Positions 10,404 through 20,783 are shown, counted from the stretch's first letter. The stretch: DNA of 64,000 bases from Tritrichomonas musculus (GCA_039105265.1 JAPFFF010000015.1:2418001-2482000); one strand, 5' to 3'. The notes: generated by a model not told the origin, from the sequence alone. Program-made: numbers and translations.

Positions 10404-10927
10404 TTATATTTTTTGAATGAAATTTCATCGCTAAACTCAAATGACCATTATATTGAAATTCAATAATTGAATTTTAATTCAAAAAATTGAAAATATTAAC
10501 AATTTTACTTCTTAAGCCAAAACATAAAAATATGCCTTTTGAAGATAAAAGTATATAGAATTTCATGATAATTATCTATATTACATAGCGGTTTCTTAAC
10601 TTCCAGAAAATCATATTAAAAAATAAAAAAAAAAATTACTGATATTTTATATAAACGAAGAATATAGATACACAATAATATTATTGAATTTTTAGAATAA
10701 ACTAATTATTTGAATCAAAAATGCGATTAATTGGATTAGATTATTCAATGATGAATTGCTAACATTAAAATAGATACTTAACATATAGAATAAATTAAGT
10801 TGCCTATATCAAGTTTTTTGCAAAAAACAACAACAAATACAACAACATATTATTTAATAATAATAATTCATCAATAACAATTAAATATAAAACAAACAAA
10901 CATTAAAAAAATTAAATATAAAAACAA
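10404..10927. other. Intergenic, AT-rich
   Basis: Sits between the NAA40-like gene start and the 3' end of the coiled-coil gene. Contains CAACAA-rich and AATAAT-rich low-complexity stretches near 10825-10910. No gene seen. Confidence 0.4.
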
Positions 10928-13900
10928 TTACGGCATTATAAATTGTGCTACGGCATCATCGGTTGTTTGCCTCGGCTCCGCACAAACAAGCCTCCGAATG
11001 ATTGAATCCGAATCAGTGAGTCTTTCTAATTCCTTCTTAATTCTCCCTAAGAAATTTTTGAACGACCTTTCATCCATTGTATCAGACTTGTCATAATAAC
11101 TTCTGAATTCTTCTTGAGCGTAGCTGAATATTCTTCTTTTTTCATTTTCCCATTTATTCTTTGCTTCTATCATTTTCTGATTAAGATTTTCCTCAGATGC
11201 AATAATTTGAGTTTTAGCGGAAGCTTCAGCGAGTTGCTTCTCTCTTTTCATCTGATCATCCATTGATTGAATTTTGCTCTCCAATTTCAATTTCTCTCTT
11301 TTTAGTTGAATTATTGCTATTTTTGCCTCATCTCGCTTTTTAAGTGATAATGCTAATTCTTGCGATACTTTTTCGAGATCGCTTCTATGCTCATCACATT
11401 GACGTTTGATTTCGCTAACAGCTTTTTCATAACTGCTTATTATTTGCTCCTTTTCGGCCTTGCTCTTAGCCTGCAATTTCTCAATTTCATTATCTTTTAG
11501 AAGCTGGAGCTCCTTCAAACGATCATTTTTCTCAGAAATCGTTTTCCTATCTTGCTCAATGACATTTTTTAGTCTCACAATCGACTTTTCATTGTTTTCA
11601 ACGATTTCTGCACTTTTATCTTTATCAGCAATGAGACGTTTTATTTGACCTTGTAATTCATCTGTTGCTGTTGTGTATTTGACTTTAGATTCTTGAATCT
11701 CGTTTTCTAATTCTTCGCGAAGTGATTGCTCTTTCTCATCTGAGGCGGTTTGAAGTTCTCTGATTCGATTTTTTGAAATTTGGAGCTCTCGTTTTAATTG
11801 TGAATTTTTAAGGGAAAGATCATTGATTTTGGCTTTTAATTGGTCGTTGACAGTGGTCAAATCTGAAAGGTCTACGTTTAAATTGGCAATCTCGTCACTT
11901 GTGCTTTGTTTAACAGTACGGAGGACTTTTCGAAGAGCACGGCATTGCTTTGAACGTATTTTTATATTTTTTGATTGACTATCAAGCGCACTGCGAATTG
12001 AGTTTACTTGGGCATGAAGATCAACTGGATCTGTATGGCCAAATTCAGCAGTGAAATGGTCGATAAATAAAGAAATTTGAGCGTTTTTACGTTTTTCGTT
12101 TTCGTATAATTGAATAATATCTTTGATTTTTTGAATGACTATCTGGCTTGCATTACTGAAAGTAAACTCTTCTTTGGGCATTGATGGAACTTGAAGGACA
12201 ATGCAAAGTTCAACTATGAATTGATTAAATGTTTCTTTTAATGATTGGAATTCTTTGTCTAATTCTGCTTCTTTCGTATCTTTTTGATTGAGAAGTGCTG
12301 TAAAGTGCTTGTTGATCGTTTTGTATATTGTGTTAAGTTTTGATGCTGGCTGTAATAGTGGATTAAGAACTATTTTCTGAATAGCAGTTGTTAAATCTTT
12401 ATCAAACTCGCTAAAACTCCAAGCATATGGTGGGATGATATCGTCAGCTGTTAAAACAGGTTTATCATGGAGCTGTTGCTTGGTGTCATTAAGTTCATCT
12501 GATAAAGATGAATTCCTTTGTTGCGATTCTTCAAGATCATCTTTAATAGATTGCAATTGATTATGAAGATTATTTTCATTCCTTTTTAATCCTTCATTCT
12601 CAACAGATAAATCATGAATTTGCGCATTCAATGTTTTTATGGTTTGCTCTAAACGATCATTCTGAAGTTTCATTCTTCTAGCAAGTTTATGTTCTTCACG
12701 ATGTGGTTTTGGATCAGGCTTTGAATGAAGAGTTTGCCGGAGGGTTTCGACTTCTAATAATGTTTGACTGTGGGCAGTCTGAAGAGCATCAAATTTATTT
12801 TTGTAATTTTCTGATTCGATCTCAAACCGATTATTTTCAGATTCAAGATCTTTAATGCGTGATAAGAGCTGGTTGTTCTTTTCTGTAGTTTCTTGTAGCT
12901 TTTGAGTTAATTCAGAATTTGACATTTTTAAAGATTCAATTTCTTCATTATATCCAGCAAGATGATTAGTATTGGCATCTTTTTGATTATTTACTGTTTG
13001 CTTCGCAAATTCTTGATTTTCAACAGAAATTGATTCTTGAGCTATTTTTTGCAATCTAAATTCTTTTAATTCAGATTTTAAATTTTGCATTTCTGCTTTC
13101 AATGAATTAACCTTTTCAATTAACTTTTTATTTTGCTCGCTTGAATCTGTTAATTTCATAGTATAATCTTCTTTAATATGCTTAATTTTTGCTTCGTATT
13201 CTTGCGTAATGCTATTTTGCTTTTTTTCTTTATCTGATATTTCACGTTTTAAAAGATTAATTTCGGATTGAAAACTTATATTTTGTTTTTTTGCTTGCTT
13301 TAGTTTCTGGCGATTAATTTTAAATTTCTTTTGAAACAATAAAATTTTTTCATCAAAATTATTTATAACAGGATGATCATTATTTACAAAATTAATTGGC
13401 TGTTGTTCTGCTTGTGGAGGAGGAGCTGGCGGAATCGAACTCGAATTTGAAATTAGTTCAATCAATGCATCAATATCTGGGATAGTTAAACAGAAAAAAT
13501 GTGAGGAACTATTTAATAAACGATCAATTTTGCATCGAAGCATTTTGTTTTGTAAGTCAGACTTTTCTTTTCCTGCTGTTAACTCCTCCAATGCATTTTG
13601 CAATTCTTCTATCTTTTTTTCATAATCTTTCTTTGTTTTTGAAAGTTCTTTTTCTCTTTCAGCAGCATCATGCTGACGCTGCTGAGAAAATGCGATCTTT
13701 TCTTCATTAAATTTTGACGTAATTTCATCATTTGCACTTTGGCTGATTTCAAGTTTTCTTTGAAGTTCATCATTTTCTGATTGTATTGCCCTTAATGCTT
13801 TCACTAATTTCTGATTTTTATGATGAATAGCATCCATATTTTTGGTAACTTGCATTGCTTGATCGAATTGAACGCGAATAACATCAATTTCTTTTTGTAA

Positions 13901-14023
13901 TTTTTCTTTCTCTTCAGCTAATTTTGAGCCTTCTTGCTCATTAAAAAGTTGTGTTTCAATATCTGATTCATCTGGTGTTGTAGCCTTTGAGAGAGAGCGT
14001 TCGGATTCGTAAGAAGAATCCAT
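10928..14023 (-). CDS. Large coiled-coil protein
   Basis: A 1031-residue protein starting at ATG 14023. It is almost wholly Glu/Lys/Gln/Leu/Asn-rich with long heptad runs, roughly residues 25-170, 225-520 and 660-960. The coil is broken by a Pro-rich stretch at about residues 195-215 (SIPPAPPPQAEQQP) and by IPPYAWSFSEFDKDL near residue 530. Little in it is hydrophobic enough for a membrane, and there is no signal peptide. Such proteins in protists are usually parts of the cytoskeleton, Golgi tethers or basal-body structures, but nothing here picks out one of these. It is not recognisable as a known family. An acidic Ser-rich head (SYESERSLSKATTPDESD) could be a phosphorylated region. Confidence 0.8.
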   Translation of the reverse strand: MDSSYESERSLSKATTPDESDIETQLFNEQEGSKLAEEKEKLQKEIDVIRVQFDQAMQVTKNMDAIHHKNQKLVKALRAIQSENDELQRKLEISQSANDEITSKFNEEKIAFSQQRQHDAAEREKELSKTKKDYEKKIEELQNALEELTAGKEKSDLQNKMLRCKIDRLLNSSSHFFCLTIPDIDALIELISNSSSIPPAPPPQAEQQPINFVNNDHPVINNFDEKILLFQKKFKINRQKLKQAKKQNISFQSEINLLKREISDKEKKQNSITQEYEAKIKHIKEDYTMKLTDSSEQNKKLIEKVNSLKAEMQNLKSELKEFRLQKIAQESISVENQEFAKQTVNNQKDANTNHLAGYNEEIESLKMSNSELTQKLQETTEKNNQLLSRIKDLESENNRFEIESENYKNKFDALQTAHSQTLLEVETLRQTLHSKPDPKPHREEHKLARRMKLQNDRLEQTIKTLNAQIHDLSVENEGLKRNENNLHNQLQSIKDDLEESQQRNSSLSDELNDTKQQLHDKPVLTADDIIPPYAWSFSEFDKDLTTAIQKIVLNPLLQPASKLNTIYKTINKHFTALLNQKDTKEAELDKEFQSLKETFNQFIVELCIVLQVPSMPKEEFTFSNASQIVIQKIKDIIQLYENEKRKNAQISLFIDHFTAEFGHTDPVDLHAQVNSIRSALDSQSKNIKIRSKQCRALRKVLRTVKQSTSDEIANLNVDLSDLTTVNDQLKAKINDLSLKNSQLKRELQISKNRIRELQTASDEKEQSLREELENEIQESKVKYTTATDELQGQIKRLIADKDKSAEIVENNEKSIVRLKNVIEQDRKTISEKNDRLKELQLLKDNEIEKLQAKSKAEKEQIISSYEKAVSEIKRQCDEHRSDLEKVSQELALSLKKRDEAKIAIIQLKREKLKLESKIQSMDDQMKREKQLAEASAKTQIIASEENLNQKMIEAKNKWENEKRRIFSYAQEEFRSYYDKSDTMDERSFKNFLGRIKKELERLTDSDSIIRRLVCAEPRQTTDDAVAQFIMP

Positions 14024-14376
14024 TTTTTGATTGACTGCAAAAAACCGTTAAAATAGTAAACGGTATTAAATAGAATTAAACGGTATTCACTTTTTGATAA
14101 TTTTTTTTGAATTTTCGGAGAAATAAATATTTACACGATTTTAACATTAAAATTTAATTTAGAAAAATATACTATGGGCCAATTATCTCTTTATTTGCCC
14201 GAACCTGCCAAAAAAGAACTTTTTGTTTCCCTGTTAACATCATAATGTTTTGCTAGATTCGATGAAACTTTTGTAATAATTGAAATCAATGACAAAGAGA
14301 ATTTATGCTCTAAAGTGATTAATAACAATTTATTTATAAAGTTAATTACTTAAAAGACAAATAAAATATAAATTGA
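14024..14376. other. Intergenic
   Basis: Contains a short richer patch near 14170-14265 (GGGCCAATT, then TTTGCCCGAACCTGCC) that I cannot assign. The rest is AT-rich. Confidence 0.35.
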
Positions 14377-15195
14377 TTATAAATTAAAATTTTCAACTAA
14401 TAGCCCATCAAATGCTGGGTGAATCTCTATCCCATTAAGATCAGGATTTTCAATTTTTTTGTTTTGTATGAACTTCTCAATATCAACATGTGAATTGTTA
14501 TGAGCTATGTGAATCAAATAAGCAATCTTTGGTTTAATTATTGCAACAATATCCAAAGCTTCCGAATATGAAAAATGAGTTGGATGCTGAGTATCTCTGA
14601 GACCGTCAATAAAAAATATTTCTACACCCTTAAGAAGCTCAAGAGACTCAGGTGGTATTTGATTTGTATCAGTGCAATAAGCTATATTTCCAATACGATA
14701 ACCATATACAACTAGTTTTCCATGAAAAAGAGGAATTGGAGTGATGAGAACCTTTCCTAAATTGAAGGGCTTTTCATCAATTAAATTTAAAGTCATGCGA
14801 GTTTTTCTTGTAGGTGCTCCTGTGTCTTTGAATAGGTAATGAAATCTATTTTTGATATCTGGCAATGTATATTGATTCATAAAAAGTTTGATTTCTCTTT
14901 TTTTTGCTAGAACTGTCAAATCATCTAAGCCATGTATATGGTCTGCATGTGAATGCGTATATAAAACATAATCTATTTTTTTGACTTTTGAACGTAGTAA
15001 TTGAAGTCGTACCTCGCATCCACTATCAATTAAAATATTCGTACCATCAGAAACTCTGATTAAGGCGCATTGACGCATCCTATTATCATGTGGATCAGTT
15101 GATGTACAAACTGGACAAAAACATCCAGGATAAGGAACACCAAAACTTGTACCGCTACCAAGAATTTCAAATGAAGCAGTTAAATCTGATGTCAT
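14377..15195 (-). CDS. Metallo-beta-lactamase-fold hydrolase, PhnP-like
   Basis: I choose the ATG at 15195 (272 residues); the frame is open 42 bases further upstream but only from a TTG. The zinc motif HSHADH is at residues 81-86, preceded by ILIDSGCE and YVLYT. Further ligand candidates are the His of PLFHGK, the Asp of YCTDT and the C-terminal LIHIAHNNSH. An N-terminal GTSFGVPYPGCFCPVC segment supplies a Cys cluster at residues about 25-30. This is typical of the PhnP / phosphoribosyl cyclic phosphodiesterase branch and its eukaryotic relatives. The expected activity is phosphodiester hydrolysis, with unknown substrate. The gene shares a very short promoter region with the armadillo-type gene on the other strand. 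Confidence 0.85.
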   Translation of the reverse strand: MTSDLTASFEILGSGTSFGVPYPGCFCPVCTSTDPHDNRMRQCALIRVSDGTNILIDSGCEVRLQLLRSKVKKIDYVLYTHSHADHIHGLDDLTVLAKKREIKLFMNQYTLPDIKNRFHYLFKDTGAPTRKTRMTLNLIDEKPFNLGKVLITPIPLFHGKLVVYGYRIGNIAYCTDTNQIPPESLELLKGVEIFFIDGLRDTQHPTHFSYSEALDIVAIIKPKIAYLIHIAHNNSHVDIEKFIQNKKIENPDLNGIEIHPAFDGLLVENFNL

Positions 15196-15287
15196 AGGTA
15201 AAAATATAAAACTTTTTGAGATATTTAGACAAATCAATTTTTGAATATAAATCTGCTCGGCTAAGATTTTAAAACTCTATTAAACAA
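15196..15287. promoter_or_regulatory. 92-bp divergent promoter
   Basis: Only 92 bp separate the ATG of the metallo-hydrolase (-) from the ATG of the armadillo-type gene (+). Both transcripts must start here. It holds a CTGCTCGGCTAAG core in AT-rich surroundings and no clear initiator consensus. Confidence 0.45.
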
Positions 15288-16757
15288 ATGATTGCAAGTA
15301 AGAAAAAAAATGGAAGTCAAATAAAGAAAGAAATGATGAAAGGACAGAAGATTAAATCAGTCGAAAGGCCTGAGAGCTCAGATTTTCAATTTAATGAAAG
15401 TTCTGATCAAAAACCTGCACCAGAAGAATTAGAAGAATTCAAAAATGCCCTATTTAGTGATGATACTGATATGCAACAAATGGCTGTCAACTTTTTTTCT
15501 AATGTAATATCCTTTGTTACTCCAGATATTTTTCAAAGAATACTAGCTTTCAAAGAATGCTCTGACATAGATCTTATTAGTGAAGTTGTTAATTTTCTCA
15601 CAAAGGCAATTCTCTCTAAAGAAATTTCACAAGATTTAATAGTTGATCCAAATACAGCATCTTTCTTGTCATCTATTTTACAAAATACTCAAGACAAACT
15701 CTTACAATCATTGACAATTAATTCGATCTTAAAACTTTCTGAACGATCAAACGACGCTTGCAAAACATTATATAGTCAAGGCGTTTTTCTTAGATGCTAT
15801 CAAATTATTGAACAATCACTAACAAATGTTGCCAACAACTTACAACTAATCGCTGATTGCCTTAAATACATCAATATGATATATCAACAATTAGATAGTA
15901 ATCAATGCGATAGCTTATCAAATATCGCTGCTTCATTATATCAATCTTTAATTGAATCGTCTAAATTATTGATTCAACAATCTACTGAATTATATAATTT
16001 ATCTATATCATTAGGAAAATTAACTATATACTCGATTCACTTCTTTGTTATGCAATGCTCTGACCAAGGGTTATTAAATATTTTTAATGAAAATTTAATT
16101 AATTTCATTAACTTTATGATAAATCCTGGAAATAATCAAACAATATATTTGGTTTTGGTACTTTTTGTTGCAATATCATATCATGATTCAAAATTTATTG
16201 TTCATCTTCTTCCAATTTTTACAAATATTCTTCAAATGTATTTAAATTCATCAACATCAGAAAATCAATCTGCTCTGAAGAGAGAAGATTCATTGACAAT
16301 TCAATTACTTGGAACAATTCGAAATCTCTCTGCAAGTGATGACCAAGAAATTCTTTCCTTTATAGCTTCTCAGCCAGTTATCATGTTCCTTCAATCATCT
16401 CTTACTGATCAAACATATTTTGTTGTTAAACAAGCAACAGCTGTTTTTGCGTACTTATCGAGTTCTTCAATTGATACATTCAAACAAGTTATTTGGGAAA
16501 ACAATCAAAATATAATATTTTCGATGATCGAGTCTTTAGATATAAATGATCTCGATTCTATTGCAGACTCATTCACATGCTTGAATAATTTACTCAACTA
16601 CCTTCAAAAGACAAGCTCAGATTCTTTAGACGACTGCATTCAACTCATCAGATCGACAGATATTGAAAAGATTATTGATGATGTACTTAATTCTAACCTT
16701 CATGAAAATCTTTTGGAGTTAACTAGGCAATTATCTGAAATATTAGGTTTTGACTGA
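15288..16757 (+). CDS. Armadillo-repeat protein, importin-alpha-like
   Basis: A 489-residue protein starting at ATG 15288. The first 25 residues are basic (SKKKNGSQIKKEMMKGQKIK), resembling an importin-beta-binding tail. From about residue 50 onward it is an all-helical solenoid of Leu/Ile/Ser/Asn-rich units. The unit EEFKNALFSDDTDMQQMAVNFFSNV looks like the first armadillo repeat of importin alpha. Later units carry LLGTIRNLSASDDQEI and VVKQATAVFAYLSSSS, where importin alpha would have its Trp-Asn arrays. Those Trp-Asn pairs are mostly missing, so cargo binding may differ. Nuclear import adaptor is the best guess; another ARM/HEAT scaffold is possible. Confidence 0.6.
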   Translation: MIASKKKNGSQIKKEMMKGQKIKSVERPESSDFQFNESSDQKPAPEELEEFKNALFSDDTDMQQMAVNFFSNVISFVTPDIFQRILAFKECSDIDLISEVVNFLTKAILSKEISQDLIVDPNTASFLSSILQNTQDKLLQSLTINSILKLSERSNDACKTLYSQGVFLRCYQIIEQSLTNVANNLQLIADCLKYINMIYQQLDSNQCDSLSNIAASLYQSLIESSKLLIQQSTELYNLSISLGKLTIYSIHFFVMQCSDQGLLNIFNENLINFINFMINPGNNQTIYLVLVLFVAISYHDSKFIVHLLPIFTNILQMYLNSSTSENQSALKREDSLTIQLLGTIRNLSASDDQEILSFIASQPVIMFLQSSLTDQTYFVVKQATAVFAYLSSSSIDTFKQVIWENNQNIIFSMIESLDINDLDSIADSFTCLNNLLNYLQKTSSDSLDDCIQLIRSTDIEKIIDDVLNSNLHENLLELTRQLSEILGFD

Positions 16758-16876
16758 TTTTTTTAAAAAAAAACTATCTTAATTTTCAAGTTTTAGAGTA
16801 TGATTCACCACAATCCCTGCGATAGTTTTTTTTTTTTTTCAAATCTTTATAATTATTATTAAACATATTATAAATA
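16758..16876. other. Short gap before candidate element
   Basis: Gene 3' flank with a T run near 16828-16840. It ends in the TA that borders the candidate element at 16877. Confidence 0.35.
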
Positions 16877-16994
16877 GGGTGGCACTGGGTGGGCCAAAAT
16901 TAAGAAAATGGGTCAAAAAAAAGTAAACATTTGGGTCACCATTTATCCTCTCAATTATTTGAATTGAATACGATTAAATTAGGTCAAATAATTG

Positions 16995-16995
<1 letters not shown>

Positions 16996-17034
<39 letters not shown>
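16996..17034. repeat. 39-bp T tract
   Basis: Uninterrupted run of 39 T inside the candidate element. Confidence 0.9.
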
Positions 17035-17036
<2 letters not shown>

Positions 17037-17426
17037 TTTGTGAAAATAATTGCGTGAGTGTATGCGAAGAAAAAAATTTAAAATATTGATCGGCATGGTT
17101 AATTATTCTACCATAAAAAAAAGTTATTTTTATATGAAAAAAAAATATATGGTATAAAGTTAGTTGAAAAACTAGTCGACATCATCGAACATTTTGTGTA
17201 ATTTTTTAGAAAACTTTAGAAAAACTTTTTTGAATTAATTTTTTATCTGCTCTCTTTCAATAAAATCTGAATTTCAAAAGTATAAAAATTTAGTTTTTTT
17301 TCAATTTTTTAATAAAAAGTTTATTTTTTTTTTTAAAAAAAAAAAAATTAATTCAAAAAGATTAATATCAGATATTTTTAATAGTGGAAATGCTATACTC
17401 AAAAAGTTGCAAAAAAGAAAATCAAA

Positions 17427-17485
17427 AATAAATTATTAAGTAGCTTTTTGAGGCTTCGCCTCAAAAAGCTACTTAATAATTTATT
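17427..17485. repeat. Perfect hairpin, 28-bp stem, TTC loop
   Basis: The arms 17427-17454 and 17458-17485 are exact reverse complements around a three-base TTC loop. The core is AGCTTTTTGAGGC-TTC-GCCTCAAAAAGCT. It shares the TTTTTGAG...CTCAAAAA core with hairpins at 32678, 46571 and 46694. Confidence 0.95.
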
Positions 17486-17610
17486 AAATAAAATTTAATT
17501 TTATCTTGTATAAAAAAGCATGAATTCATAATATTCAACAAGGAAATGATGTTTATCATAATTATATATATCAGTTATTATTATATACTATGTAAACAAA
17601 TAAATAAAAT

Positions 17611-17741
17611 TTGGCCCACATTGGCCCATTTTGGCCCAATTATAAATGGATGGGTCAACCAAATATCGTCTGAAATCTTCAGAAAATTATCCCAAAAATT
17701 TTGGGCTAAAATGGGCCAAGTTGGGCCAAAATGGGCCAAAT
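17611..17741. repeat. Inverted cluster of GGGCCA motifs
   Basis: Three TTGGCCCA units at 17611-17640 face four GGGCTA/GGGCCA units at 17702-17740, forming an imperfect palindrome of about 130 bp. Related GGGCCA motifs also lie near both ends of the surrounding element. Confidence 0.7.
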
Positions 17742-18151
17742 TTTTTTTTTTAAGCATATATATAAATTATTAATAATATATACCTATATTTATAATATAC
17801 ATTACTATATTGTTTAATATCATAACTATAATGCTTTTTATATAAGATATATTTATTTTTTTAATCATTAATTTTTGTGAAAATAAAAATTATTCTTCTA
17901 TGAAAAGTAAAAGACAATTTGAATGAAAATTTTTATTTTAAAAGATAAATTTATCTCTTCCATTCTATGTAAATCATTAATTTTTTCATATATATTTAAA
18001 TAAATAATCTGATAGCGATTTGTAAATTGATAATTTATAACTTTATATATAGAATCAAAACAATTTGAATTGGCCCACGTTGTGACACATTAAACCCACA
18101 TTTTGGCCCACATTTTTTAAAAAATGCACATTTGGGCAAATTTGACCACCC

Positions 18152-18817
18152 TAAATATAAGAATGCAGTTGTTATTATTAATCATATTAATTTTGGTTTA
18201 CATATGATATTCTTATTGTTTGCCATTTAATTTTTTTAATAAACATTGCTTAATATTTATATCCGAATTTTATCATATATCTTAAATTTTTTTTTGTCAT
18301 ACATATTTCCCCAAAATATAAAAAGCAATAAATGATTTGAAAGTCATAAAACAAATCGTTTTTTCGGAAGACTCTTTCAAAAATTTAAGAAAAAAATTGA
18401 AATAGTATTCAAAAAGTTTCAATTTTATTTGACAAGGAGGCGCAGATAGAGAAGAATGATTCTACACTGGCTGCAACATTAATTTTTACCAAAATATTAT
18501 ATTAACAATAATAATAAAATTATTTTAAGGTAAAATATATTTTTATTATTATTGTAAATTTAAGATAATCATATTTTTTTCTAATATAATATTCAATAGA
18601 AAATTTCTCAATATCATACAGTCAATTGAAGAACCTTAGGGACTATTCAATTAAACCTTAGGGAAATTGTATGGAAGTATTCAAAATTTGAATTATCCAT
18701 TCAATATTTCAAATATTATTCAAATTTTTAAATCCAAAAACCAAAGTGAGAATTGCATAAAAAGTGACAAAATTTCTATTAAGTAAAATTGCGGTTAAAC
18801 ACCAGCCATAGATAATA
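18152..18817. other. Intergenic, AT-rich
   Basis: No gene seen. A patch near 18430-18470 (AGGAGGCGCAGATAGAG) is richer than its surroundings but I cannot assign it. Confidence 0.35.
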
Positions 18818-19345
18818 ATGCAAGAACAGGAAATTCAGTTCAAATGGCTTGATGCAGAAATCGAAATTTTAAGTGAAACTCAGCGCCATATATGCGAAAT
18901 GATAATAGAAGGGCATAATTATCAGGAAATTATTGATTGTTTTCATCTACGATCACATAGTAATATTAGAACATGTATGAAAAACACCAAAATGGGAATC
19001 ATCTGGTCACCTGGGAAATCAAATGGTGGTTCCCTAGGCTATCTTAGCGATGTTGAAACTTTTATTTTTCAAAAGATTATACACAACAGAGGCCTTGATA
19101 TGGATTGCATAAAAACGATTGAAGCAGTACAGATAGCTTTTAATTGTCGTGAATTTAGATTTAATAGAGCAACTGAATTATCAGAAATTATGACAAGACA
19201 ATGCTCGCCTTCAAAGTCAATTCAAAGAGTTTTAAAGTCACTAGAACCATATGTACCATCATCATATATAATAGACCTTTTTATAAAAAGAAATTTTTTT
19301 TGCGATAAAGAATACTTTTTAGCGATAATGATCACTTTTTCATAA
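18818..19345 (+). pseudogene. Helix-turn-helix protein gene cut by a foldback element
   Basis: The first 152 residues form an all-helical protein with what look like two DNA-binding helical modules: ILSETQRHICEMIIEGHNYQEIIDCF near residue 17, then LSDVETFIFQKII...EAVQIAF near residue 75. This resembles the N-terminal part of transposases or of multi-copy HTH genes of trichomonads. After residue 152 the frame runs into an inserted 311-bp element (19274-19584) and stops inside it. The remaining 23 residues come from that element. The downstream continuation is not clear, so the gene is truncated. The exact family is not recognised. Confidence 0.55.
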
Positions 19346-19584
19346 AAATGAACTTTTTCATAAAAACGCAAAAATATTAGAATTATTATTTAAAACCAAT
19401 GTTATATGATTCTAGACAAGCATATAATATATTTTGGCTATTATAAATTATGTTTTATCAGTTTATTTTTAAGATTTAAAGATTCATTTGTTTAAGTGAA
19501 AAAGTTCTTTTTTTATGAAAAAGTGGAGATTATCGCTAAAAAGTATACTTTATCGCAAAAAAAATTTCTTTTTATAAAAAGGTC
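19274..19584. mobile_element. Foldback MITE with ~90-bp inverted repeats
   Basis: Left arm 19274 to about 19365 and right arm about 19495-19584 are near-perfect reverse complements beginning GACCTTTTTATAAAAAG. The arms contain TTTTGCGATAAAG. The element is flanked by TAATA at 19269-19273 and 19585-19589, so the duplication is TA or TAATA. The 130-bp centre is non-coding. Probably a Tc1/mariner-type MITE. Confidence 0.85.
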
Positions 19585-19689
19585 TAATAATACAAATCAA
19601 TATTTCGTAATTTCAAATAAGGTTCTTACGAATGATTTTAATCGAATCGAAATAACAAATAAGTACTACGATACTAGACTATTATTGGC

Positions 19690-20015
19690 TCCACTCGAAC
19701 GGACTGCATCATCATCTAGAGTTTCTAACAATATTTAATCTCTCTATTTCTTCTTTATCTAACTGAATATCATTTGTTAGACCATGAACTTTTTTATCAA
19801 AATCAATAGTGATATGCGGATTGAGAGAAACGGCATCAACGGCAAAAATGCATGGAATATTAATATCATCATCAATTTGATTAGTTCTTTTTTAATTTAT
19901 TTTGGTAGTTTCTAATTGGTCAAGTTGAGCTATTGAATTAACATCGATCGAATAGCGAGTTTGTTAAATAAGATTCAATGTAGATCTTGATGGAAGTAAT
20001 ATATTGTCATGCAAG
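19690..20015 (-). pseudogene. Degraded protein-coding relic, unknown family
   Basis: The minus strand reads as protein-like over about 100 residues, with several interruptions: segments like LHDNILLPSRSTLNL, TRYSIDVNSIAQLDQLETTK and INIPCIFAVDAVSLNPHITI followed by DFDKKVHGLTNDIQLDKEEIERL. The composition is that of a real coding region. It may be a relic of a multi-copy gene or transposase of the same kind as the HTH gene on the opposite strand just upstream, but I cannot name the family. Confidence 0.45.
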
Positions 20016-20020
20016 TAATA

Positions 20021-20705
20021 TTATGCAGTATAAGATGTAAGCATAATAAATATACATATGATCATAAATAAAACACTCCATTTTCTATGGTTAATTGGCA
20101 GTGAAATACTTTTGATAATTTCAGATAGAAAATGAAATGTATTATCAGGAATATGATTTTCGTTTTTTGGTGACGGAGATGTTGTTTTTGACGAATGAGA
20201 ACTGTTTTGTTTAGGTTTTTGATCAGCTGGAGTTACTGATGGTTCTTGATCTTTTATCATTGTATTTGGTTTTTTGTTTTGCATTTTTTGTGTAGTTAAT
20301 CTATCGCCTGCTATTTTATTTGATATTTTTTTTGATCTTTGGAAAGAGTTCCAAATTTTGCTGCCGCATTCACTACAACCACAATCATGACAACGCTTAC
20401 AAACTGATTTTCCTTGCCAATAATCACATTCGCATATTTCACAGCCATAACTACATTCAACACATTTAGTTCCACTAAGAGAATATCCATCATAACAAGA
20501 GGTGCAAAGGTCAGCTTTGGCTTCACATGATTTACATGGCCGTTCGCAGAGCGAATTGCATGTGTTCCCGTCGAACAAATATCAATCCATGCAAGAAAGG
20601 CATTCCTTTTCTGATGTGCATGTTTTACATGGTTCAACGCAATTCAAGCAAATCCCACCATTTGAGAAATATTCATCAGCACATTTAGAACAAGTGTTGC
20701 CGTAG
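20021..20705 (-). pseudogene. Relic of a cysteine-rich surface protein (C-terminal part)
   Basis: The minus strand encodes repeated CxxC modules (CKSCEAKADLCTSCYDGYSL, CVECSYGCEICEC, CKRCHDCGCSECG) of the furin-like / growth-factor-receptor type. A Lys/Ser/Thr/Pro-rich stalk follows, then a C-terminal membrane segment (WSVLFMIICIFIMLTSY) and a short tail. That is the end of a type I surface protein. Upstream, the Cys-rich frame continues to about 20705 but is interrupted by an in-frame TGA at 20579-20587 and then loses its frame. The 5' part is absent. A host multigene-family relic is most likely. Confidence 0.65.
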
Positions 20706-20722
20706 GTGCACTTTTTACAGTT

Positions 20723-20783
20723 TTATATAACTTTGAAGAGTGTTTAAAATAGTATGAGAGTCCTGTTATATAACTTTGAAGAG
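20723..20783. repeat. 18-bp direct repeat
   Basis: TTATATAACTTTGAAGAG occurs at 20723-20740 and 20766-20783, at the junction between the cysteine-rich relic and the recombinase-like relic. It may mark the break point that joined them. Confidence 0.7.

Larger units (their letters stand above)
16877..18151. mobile_element. Candidate non-autonomous DNA element with TA borders
   Basis: The stretch begins GGGTGGCACTGGGTGGGCC and ends with the inverse CCACCC; both ends abut TA. Just inside each end the motif GTGGGCCAAAAT occurs in inverse orientation. The ends therefore look like imperfect terminal inverted repeats with TA target duplication, as in Tc1/mariner-type MITEs. The inside has no coding capacity: a 39-bp T run (16996-17034), a long hairpin (17427-17485) and a cluster of GGGCCA motifs (17611-17741). 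Only six terminal bases match perfectly, so the boundaries are tentative. Confidence 0.5.

Noticed and set aside
17546-17773. 75-residue plus-strand frame
   Set aside because: It is made of the GGGCCA repeat cluster and AT-rich flanks, without protein-like features.
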